A stretch of 24,330 nt of DNA from CALSPH01 sp041690035 (lineage in GTDB: Bacteria; Bacteroidota; Bacteroidia; NS11-12g; UBA955), in contig JBDNFC010000053.1 in NCBI GenBank assembly GCA_041690035.1, positions 1 to 24,330 on the forward strand, given 5' to 3'. Under the pieces are notes generated by a model. The model had not been told where the DNA came from, did not search any database, and saw nothing but the letters and a program-made list of their open reading frames with translations. This document shows, one piece after another, positions 16,046 through 23,100 of this stretch. Each line of letters starts with the position of its first letter. Within the stretch, counting starts at the first letter, position 1. Both the position numbers and the translations under genes were made by a program.

Positions 16046-17431
16046 CTATAAATGAATGCATTCGCCATAAGCTTGTGCTACGGCTTCCATTACAGCTTCG
16101 CTCATAGTAGGGTGGGGGTGAACTGCCTTTAATATCTCATGTCCAGTAGTTTCTAGTTTCCTTGCTACCACTGCTTCTGCTATCATATCTGTTACTCCAG
16201 TTCCTAAAAAGTGTGCACCAAGCCATTCTCCATATTTTGCATCAAAAATTACTTTTACAAATCCTTCTTTCATTCCGCCTGCACTGGCCTTGCCGCTAGC
16301 AGAAAATGGGAATTTGCCTATTTTTAGTTCATAACCCTTAGCAATTGCTTGCTCTTCTGTTAAGCCAACAGAGGCAACCTCTGGTATACAATAGGTGCAT
16401 CCAGGAATATTATTGTAGTCTAAAGGTTCTGTATGTTCGCCAGCAATTTTTTCAACACAAATAATACCTTCTGCTGATGCAACGTGCGCCAATGCCGGTC
16501 CTGGTGTAATATCTCCAATTGCATATATGCCATCAATATTAGTTTTATAAAACTCATCAACGGTTACTTTTCCCTTATCTGTTTTAATGCCCAAAGTCTC
16601 TAATCCTAAATTTTCTAAATTGGCTTGAATGCCTGCTGCAGATAGCACGACATCGCATGAAATTGTTTCTTCACCTTTTGCAGTTTTTACGAGTACACTG
16701 CATCCTTTGCCACTGGTATCTACAGATTGTACCGCAGAATCTGTCATAATGGTGATGCCTTTCTTTTTGTATATTTTTGTCAGCTCTTTCGATATATCTA
16801 TATCTTCTATTGGCAGTATTCTGTTTTGAAATTCAATTACTGTAACCTTAGTGCCTATAGTTGCATAAAAATATGCAAATTCAATTCCTATTGCTCCTGA
16901 ACCTATAATTACTAACGATTCTGGCTGTTTTTCTAAAACCATTGCCTCTCTGTAACCGATTATTTTTTTGCCATCTGGTTTCACTCCCGGCAATTCTCTA
17001 CTTCTAGCACCTGTAGCCAATATGATATGATCTGATTCAATAATTTCTTTTTTTTCATCAGTAGTTACCTCTACTTTTCCTTTGGATATTAATTTGCCTA
17101 AGCCTTTAATGACAGTTATTTTATTTTTCTTCATCAAAAATTCTACACCTTTACTCATTCCTCCAGCTATATTTCTGCTGCGGCTCACCATGCCATCAAA
17201 GTTTACTTTTGATTCATTTATTGTTATTCCATAGTCTGCAGCATGCTGTGTGTATTCAAATACCTGTGCAGATTTTAGCAAAGCCTTTGTAGGAATGCAG
17301 CCCCAATTAAGACAAATGCCACCCAACTCTGCTTTTTCTACAATCGCTACTGTTTTGCCTAATTGTGATGCTCGTATAGCAGCCACATATCCGCCAGGGC
17401 CGCTGCCAATTATTATGATATCGTATTTCAT
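16046..17431 (-). CDS. lpdA: Dihydrolipoyl dehydrogenase (E3)
   Basis: FAD flavoprotein that reoxidises dihydrolipoamide in the pyruvate, 2-oxoglutarate and branched-chain oxo-acid dehydrogenase complexes and in glycine cleavage. 461 residues: the FAD-binding GSGPGGY (9-15), the redox disulfide CLNWGC (Cys40, Cys45), the NAD-binding IIGSGAIGIEFAYFY near 175-190, the second FAD motif YAIGDITPGPALAH, and the C-terminal HPHPTMSE with the His440-Glu445 pair. All catalytic residues are intact. No E1 or E2 genes are adjacent, so this is a free-standing E3 gene, perhaps shared between complexes. It has its own promoter (17464-17494). Confidence 0.96.
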   Translation of the reverse strand: MKYDIIIIGSGPGGYVAAIRASQLGKTVAIVEKAELGGICLNWGCIPTKALLKSAQVFEYTQHAADYGITINESKVNFDGMVSRSRNIAGGMSKGVEFLMKKNKITVIKGLGKLISKGKVEVTTDEKKEIIESDHIILATGARSRELPGVKPDGKKIIGYREAMVLEKQPESLVIIGSGAIGIEFAYFYATIGTKVTVIEFQNRILPIEDIDISKELTKIYKKKGITIMTDSAVQSVDTSGKGCSVLVKTAKGEETISCDVVLSAAGIQANLENLGLETLGIKTDKGKVTVDEFYKTNIDGIYAIGDITPGPALAHVASAEGIICVEKIAGEHTEPLDYNNIPGCTYCIPEVASVGLTEEQAIAKGYELKIGKFPFSASGKASAGGMKEGFVKVIFDAKYGEWLGAHFLGTGVTDMIAEAVVARKLETTGHEILKAVHPHPTMSEAVMEAVAQAYGECIHL

Positions 17432-17463
17432 ATTTTTTTATTTTTTTTGCCTTTAGTCGGGTG

Positions 17464-17494
17464 CAAAAATAAGCCTTTTTATCAGATAGGCAAA
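17464..17494 (-). promoter_or_regulatory. Bacteroidota-type promoter of lpdA
   Basis: On the minus strand: TTTG (complement of 17491-17494), a 19-nt spacer, then TATTTTTG (complement of 17464-17471). This fits TTTG-N19-TAnnTTTG with the same spacing as the promoter at 5508-5538. The predicted leader before the ATG at 17431 is about 26 nt. The rest of the 219-nt gap up to 17650 shows only weak, imperfect hairpins. Confidence 0.7.
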
Positions 17495-17650
17495 AGTGAA
17501 TTTTTAGTGCAAAATATTAATCTATAACTAAATCTATTTAAAGTGTTAGAAATGGACAATGATTGCTATAAATAGGCTGAAATTAGCATTGTTACTGATG
17601 TGATTCAATAGGTTTTTTAATTCACAAAGCTAGGAGATTATGCAATTGAA

Positions 17651-18466
17651 TTAGCTCAATTCCATTTTACTTTTTATAATGCCTATATCATTTTTGATGC
17701 TTAGTAGGGTAGTGGTTACCTCTTTATTTTCTAAATTTTGAGCCTGAAACTGATGATTAATATAATTCACAAATTTCCAAATTTCTAAAATGTCCTTTAC
17801 ATCTATTTCATAGGGGTCATATTCAGGATTTGTGCTGCATAACAGTAACTTAGATTGTTTATCTAATTGATGATGAATAACTTTAAACACGATGCCTTCA
17901 TCTTTAGTAACTATAATATAGGGAAATCCATTTTGTATCAATGTCCAATTTTCAATGTATTCTGCGGTAATAAATGCACCATTTAATACTGGTGGCATAC
18001 TGTCTCCAATAATGGGAAATGTGCGGTACTTTTTTTTTGGTGATAAAAACGGGAGGTTAAATGCTGGAAGAATTTTTATAAATTCAGGATCTGCAAATCC
18101 AGTAGTATATCCTGCGCGTGCTTGATGTGTTACTAATTCTATATTATCTTCATTTTCTTGCGAAACAGTGGTGGCCAAAATTCGCAAATGCTCGCCTTTT
18201 AAATCTAAATCAAAACCACGTTCTATATCAAATAACTTCTTTTCGCCCAGTTTGCTCAAATCTATTTTTAATAATTTATCTATTGCTATTGAAAAATAGT
18301 TGGCAATACTTATCATAGTAGAAAAATTAGGTTCTACACCGCCATTCTCATAGCTATTGTATGCTGATCTGCTAATTTCTAAACTTTTTGAAACCTCTTC
18401 TTGAGATCTTTTTTTTCGTTTTCTAAGTAATTTTATGTTTTCTCCGAAATGATGTGTCTTTTTCAT
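17651..18466 (-). CDS. XRE-family regulator with S24 (LexA/CI-like) C-terminal domain
   Basis: 271-residue predicted repressor. Residues 8-66 form an XRE/Cro-type helix-turn-helix (NIKLLRKRKKRSQEEVSKSLEI...). Residues 117-235 resemble a LexA/CI S24 self-cleaving domain. A candidate Ala118-Gly119 scissile bond sits in ARAGYTTGF, the nucleophile Ser156 in GDSMPP, and the general base Lys195 in GIVFKV. All elements for autocleavage are therefore visible, though cleavage itself is inferred. The C-terminal ~35 residues are an additional coiled/helical tail. The gene begins 12 nt after the stop of the exonuclease/GIY-YIG gene on the same strand, so the two form an operon. Control of that operon, and of itself, in response to DNA damage is a reasonable guess. 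Similar XRE-S24 regulators are common in Bacteroidota. Confidence 0.88.
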   Translation of the reverse strand: MKKTHHFGENIKLLRKRKKRSQEEVSKSLEISRSAYNSYENGGVEPNFSTMISIANYFSIAIDKLLKIDLSKLGEKKLFDIERGFDLDLKGEHLRILATTVSQENEDNIELVTHQARAGYTTGFADPEFIKILPAFNLPFLSPKKKYRTFPIIGDSMPPVLNGAFITAEYIENWTLIQNGFPYIIVTKDEGIVFKVIHHQLDKQSKLLLCSTNPEYDPYEIDVKDILEIWKFVNYINHQFQAQNLENKEVTTTLLSIKNDIGIIKSKMELS

Positions 18467-18478
18467 TTTTTTTATGTT

Positions 18479-19822
18479 TTAATTGTTGATTTCTAAATAA
18501 TATTTCTGTTCACTTTCTGATTTTATGTATTGAATAAGATATTGCCCAATAATTGATGCCGTTTCTAAATATTCTTTTTGAGGTATAATTTGTTGCGTTA
18601 AGAATAATAAATCTATTTTTACGTCTCTTTTTACCATTACAAAGCCCATATATTTGCCATTTTGAACCCAAATAATAGTTTTTTCGTCCAATGAAACTCC
18701 TTTGTCAATGAGGCAAAATGATGGCAAGTGGGCTTTCATCTCTTCTACCAATAAAAGGATTGATTGATTGTGTTTTTTTGTGTCATTACAAGCACATTTT
18801 TCTAGGTGTTTGCAGCTTTGTTGAAAAGCAGCCAGTCTTGGACAGAGTTTTTTATCATAAATCCAAGTGTTTATGTATTCTCTTGCCACTAATTGATTAC
18901 CAAAGAGAGGAGATAATTCTGATACCTTGCTTAATTTTATAGCTAATTTAATTTCAAGGTTTTGATTGGTATATGATGTGATGGTATACGTTTTTGTCGG
19001 TTTTTTTTGGGCTACGTTATAAGGTGGCCAGTTTTTTTTAATTTCTTCTGATTCTATTAGACAAGCTAACAATTCATTGCCAGTCAAAGTGTAATCAATA
19101 AAGTAGAGGTTGTCGAGCAAGCTGCGTTTTGCTGTTCTAAAATGGGTGCTAATTCGTTGCTTTATATTCTTTGCCTTGCCAATATATAATATTTTTTTTA
19201 ACTTATCTTTAAGGTAGTATACACCTGGCAGCATCGGCAATGTATGGTATGTGTTTTCATCTATAAAAGGCGGTAATATATAAGTTTTCTTTTGTTGTTC
19301 TAATTGCTGCTGAATAACTTTATTTTTATCATTGGCTATTAATGCATGAAAAAGTTTTACTGTAGCCTCTGCATCACCCATAGCTCTGTGCCTGTTTTCT
19401 ATTTTAATATTTAGACTGCTACACAGTTTTCCTAAGCTATAGCTTTCGATATTAGGAAATACTTTTCTTGAAAGCCTAACGGTACATAGTTTTTTTGGTG
19501 AATAGTATTTTCCGTTTCTTTCTATAGCATTTGCAATAAAGTTATAATCAAAGGCAACATTATGAGCTACAAAGGTTGCATCTTTAGCAAATTGCATCCA
19601 ATTTTCGAATACTTGATTAAATGAAGGTGCGTTGGCCAGCATCTGATTTGTTATTCCCGTTAGATTTGTGATTTGTGGAGGGATGGCATAGTCTGGTTTA
19701 ATAAGGCATTCAAAACGGTCGAGTATTTCTGTGCCATTAGTCAATATACTGGCTATTTCAGTAATGTTATTGCCACTATTATTGCCTCCGTTCGTTTCTA
19801 TATCTGTAATGCAAAAAATCAA
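18479..19822 (-). CDS. DnaQ-type 3'-5' exonuclease fused to GIY-YIG endonuclease with UvrC-like cysteines
   Basis: 447 residues. Residues 1-165 are a DEDDh exonuclease: DIE (Asp7, Glu9), HNVAFD (Asp92) and HRAMGDAE (His145, Asp150). Residues 196-275 are a GIY-YIG nuclease: GVYYLKD, LYIGKAKNIKQRI (Tyr213, Gly215, Arg223) and the metal-binding Glu in LIESEEIKKNWPPYN (Glu257). The following region (FGNQLVAREYINTW, then Cys327, Cys337, Cys343, Cys345) resembles the post-GIY-YIG part of UvrC, including its cysteine cluster. The last ~90 residues are unassigned. The fusion is known from bacterial DnaQ-UvrC/Cho-like repair proteins; a role in excision of damaged DNA is inferred. The start must be TTG 19822-19820: an in-frame TAA lies three codons upstream, no ATG intervenes, and Asp7 of motif I is already coded. 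First gene of an operon with the S24 regulator. Confidence 0.9.
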   Translation of the reverse strand: MIFCITDIETNGGNNSGNNITEIASILTNGTEILDRFECLIKPDYAIPPQITNLTGITNQMLANAPSFNQVFENWMQFAKDATFVAHNVAFDYNFIANAIERNGKYYSPKKLCTVRLSRKVFPNIESYSLGKLCSSLNIKIENRHRAMGDAEATVKLFHALIANDKNKVIQQQLEQQKKTYILPPFIDENTYHTLPMLPGVYYLKDKLKKILYIGKAKNIKQRISTHFRTAKRSLLDNLYFIDYTLTGNELLACLIESEEIKKNWPPYNVAQKKPTKTYTITSYTNQNLEIKLAIKLSKVSELSPLFGNQLVAREYINTWIYDKKLCPRLAAFQQSCKHLEKCACNDTKKHNQSILLLVEEMKAHLPSFCLIDKGVSLDEKTIIWVQNGKYMGFVMVKRDVKIDLLFLTQQIIPQKEYLETASIIGQYLIQYIKSESEQKYYLEINN

Positions 19823-20148
19823 AATTATTTATTGGTGCAATAATAGTTTTTGATTATTATATTAGCAAATTTTTGATATTAAAAATATCATAAAAATTAC
19901 AGTATTTGCAGTTTTGTAAAAAAAAATGACGAAACTAATTAACAAATAGGTGTATATAAAACTAATCATGTATATAATTAAGTACATTTCGGCTAAAAAT
20001 ATAATTACTATAATTCAATTATTTTTCTAAAAACTAAACATTAATATAATATTGTTTAAATATATTATAAAGGTTTTAATTTTTCTAGAATATATTAAAA
20101 TTTTACATTTTTAGATATATATTTCAAAACTTTTAACAATATAATAAT
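19823..20148. other. 326-nt AT-rich divergent intergenic region
   Basis: This gap separates the divergently transcribed nuclease/regulator operon and the giant secreted protein gene. No reading frame, RNA gene or clear TTTG-N19-TAnnTTTG promoter was found on either strand. It is extremely A/T-rich, especially 20035-20120, and contains the inverted repeat at 19874-19890. Both promoters must lie here, but I cannot place them. Confidence 0.7.
19874..19890. promoter_or_regulatory. 7-3-7 inverted repeat, candidate operator
   Basis: TGATATT-AAA-AATATCA is a perfect 7-bp dyad with a 3-nt centre, located 52-68 nt upstream of the nuclease start codon. Its size suits a dimeric repressor such as the S24 regulator encoded in that operon. 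It is short and AT-only apart from one G and one C, so chance is possible in this base composition. Confidence 0.35.
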
Positions 20149-23100
20149 ATGAACAAATTTACCAAGTCGATTTTGACATCTTTTGTATGTCTTTATTTTA
20201 ATTTTTCTCAAGCACAGATTTCTATCACCTCTTCTGGAGGCACAAGTACCTCTGCAAGCTATACTACAGTCGATTCTGCCATTCGTGCGATAAATGGTGC
20301 ATTGTTGCACACAGGCACGATTACTGTAAATATAAATGCGGGGCATACAGAAACCTTAACCCGAAAAATCATTTTATCTGCCACAGGCACTTTGGCAAAC
20401 CCTATTACCATTCAGAAAAATGGTGCAGGCACAAATCCTTTATTAACTGCTTATGTGAGTGGAACATCTACCCCAACGAGTGCAAATCAAGATGGTATTT
20501 TTACACTTCGGGGCTGTGATTTTGTAACGATAGACGGCATCAATTTAATAGAAAATACAAGTAATTCTGGTTCTTCTTTGATGGAGTATGGCTATGGATT
20601 ATTCAAAGTTTCTGCATTAAATGGGTGTCAAAACAATGTGATACGAAATTGCAGAGTTACTTTAAGCAGAGAAAATTTTGCTTCTGGTATTTATCCTATG
20701 GGATTTGGTTCTACAGCTATTGGGCAATTTGCAAGCACAGATAGCTTTGCCACCACAATTATTGCAGCAGGAAGTTTGGCAGGAGGTAATAGTAATAATA
20801 GTTACCATAACAATATTGTAGAGCAATGTCATCAAGGAATATTTTTGGCAGGTGGAAACGAAATTGCCCCATTTACATTTGCTGATAGAGGAAATGATAT
20901 TGGTGGTAGCGCAAGTGCAACAGGAAATTTAGTGATAAACTTTGGTGGAGGAATCAGTTCTAATACTTTATCATCAGGCATTAGAACGGCATTTCAATAC
21001 AATTTAAATGTTAGATTTAACACAATTAATAACAACAATGGGGGTGGTGCAAATCATCCAAATGTAATAAGGGGTATTTTGATTGCTGTGGCTAATAATG
21101 CCAACACTACTATCAGCAATAATACTATCATATTAAAAGCAGCAAGTGCTGCTTTTCAAACTGCAGCAATAGAAAGTGGGGCAGGATCTTTAGGAGCAGG
21201 CAATAGAACATTAATTAGCAATAATATTATACGCGACTGCGAAGTTGGTGCTTTATCAACAGGTTTTTTAGGTATTTTTTCCGTTGGTGGGCCTTCAAAA
21301 TTAGAGATTAGAAATAATCAAATAAGAAATTTTACCTCTGCAGCCACTGCTGGTTTGTGCTTCACAATATGGAATCAAGGCAGTGTGGATGATTCGATTA
21401 TTATGGATAACAACTTAATTGACAGTTTTTATTTTACTGCTAATACTTCTGCTGCCTTTTTTGGTGTTGCAAATAATGGACCTGGTGTCGGAACTAGCGG
21501 AACTAGTGAAAACAACACTACAGAAATTACCAACAATACCTATCGAAGAATTTATTACACAGGGCCTACAGGAGGTACAGGCGTTCATTATTTTTGCTAC
21601 AATGCAGATACTGCTGCTAAATTTAAAATGTCTAATAATATTATCGATAGTGTAACTTTATTTAATTCTGGAAGCACTTATATGTTCTTTAATAGCTTTA
21701 ATACATCTGCAGCAAATGCCACAAGAGAGATGAACAGCAATAGGATACAAAATTATTTTACTAGAAGCAAAGCTTCAGTATCTCTATTATGGGGTGTTTC
21801 GGATCAAGGAACACAACTTGGAAGCAGCACTTTTGAAATGAGTAATAATGATTTAAAAAATATTACTACAGATACCACACTTGCCAATTCTTTTACAGGT
21901 TATACCACATCAGGAGGTTTTGTTGGACCCTACGCTAAAAAAACCGTTAGCAATAATAATTTGTCAAGGGTGTTATCAGGCAACAGCACTTTTACTGGTA
22001 TGTTAATAAACGCTTTTGGTGGAGCCGATACCAGCAGAATATTTAACAATACATTTTTTAACTTAAAAGGAAGGAGCAGCTTAACCGTATTAAATATTGG
22101 CACAAGTGCAGAAAACGGAAATATTTTTAACAACAGAATAGATTCAATCACATCATCTGGTTTTGTAACGGGCATATTTGCAGGAGGAGGAAGTTTAAAT
22201 TCTACTACAAATTTTTACAATAATATGGTCACAAGAATTTATAAATACAGCACAGGTAATGTTTATGGAATCTTAACCACAACAGGTCAAAATATTAATA
22301 TATACAACAATGTGTTGTCAGACTTTACAAATCCATTTACCACATCTGTATTAGCAGTAAGTGGTATTTTTGTTTCAACTGGTATAAATGTAAATGTATT
22401 TAATAATACCATAATTTTTGGAAAAAGTGCACCGCTAGGAACTACTGGAACAAGTTTTGGTGTTTCTGGTATTTATTATCCAAATTCATTAACTACATTG
22501 CTTAATGCAGTAAATAATATTATATGGTTAAATGTCAATTCTTTGGCAGCCCCAAGTGCTTGTGTGCAGCGCGCATCAGGCACTGCTAATACAGTACCTT
22601 TAAATTTTAGAGGAAATAATAACATCTACTATATAAATCCCAATGCCAATAATTGGTTATATGTAGAAGGTACATCCAACCTCACCAATAACAATGGTTG
22701 GGCTACCTCCACCATTACAGCAGTGCCTTTAAGAAATTTGGCAATAGATCTTAGTTTCAATTCGCCATGCGGTTTATACAAAAGATTTATGACAACACGC
22801 GGTGAAGGAGCAACCTTAACAGAAGACAATATGGTGAGCATAGGTGGAGCAGGAGTTTGGAGACCAGCTTTAACCACTGCATCGGCAGCAGAGTCTAGTG
22901 CTCAAGTATTGCCTATTCTTAATAATAGGGATTACAGCAATGCAAACAGAAACAGTGCATTTCCAGATAGAGGAGCAATAGAGTTTAGTGGTATAATATC
23001 AGATTTAACACCACCCTTAATAACACTAACGCCCATTGTTTCCCCATATTATTGCACTACAGCCCCCATTATCAATGCCACAATTACGGATGCAAGCGGC

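Noticed and set aside
17520..17650. Weak hairpins (e.g. GAATT-AGCTC-AATTC) after the S24 regulator gene
   Set aside because: Stems of about 5 bp without a following T-run on the minus strand; not a credible terminator.
20095..20346. Minus-strand 83-codon reading frame over the start of the giant secreted protein
   Set aside because: It overlaps the signal peptide coding region of a much longer frame and has Cys/Arg-rich composition typical of an antisense shadow.
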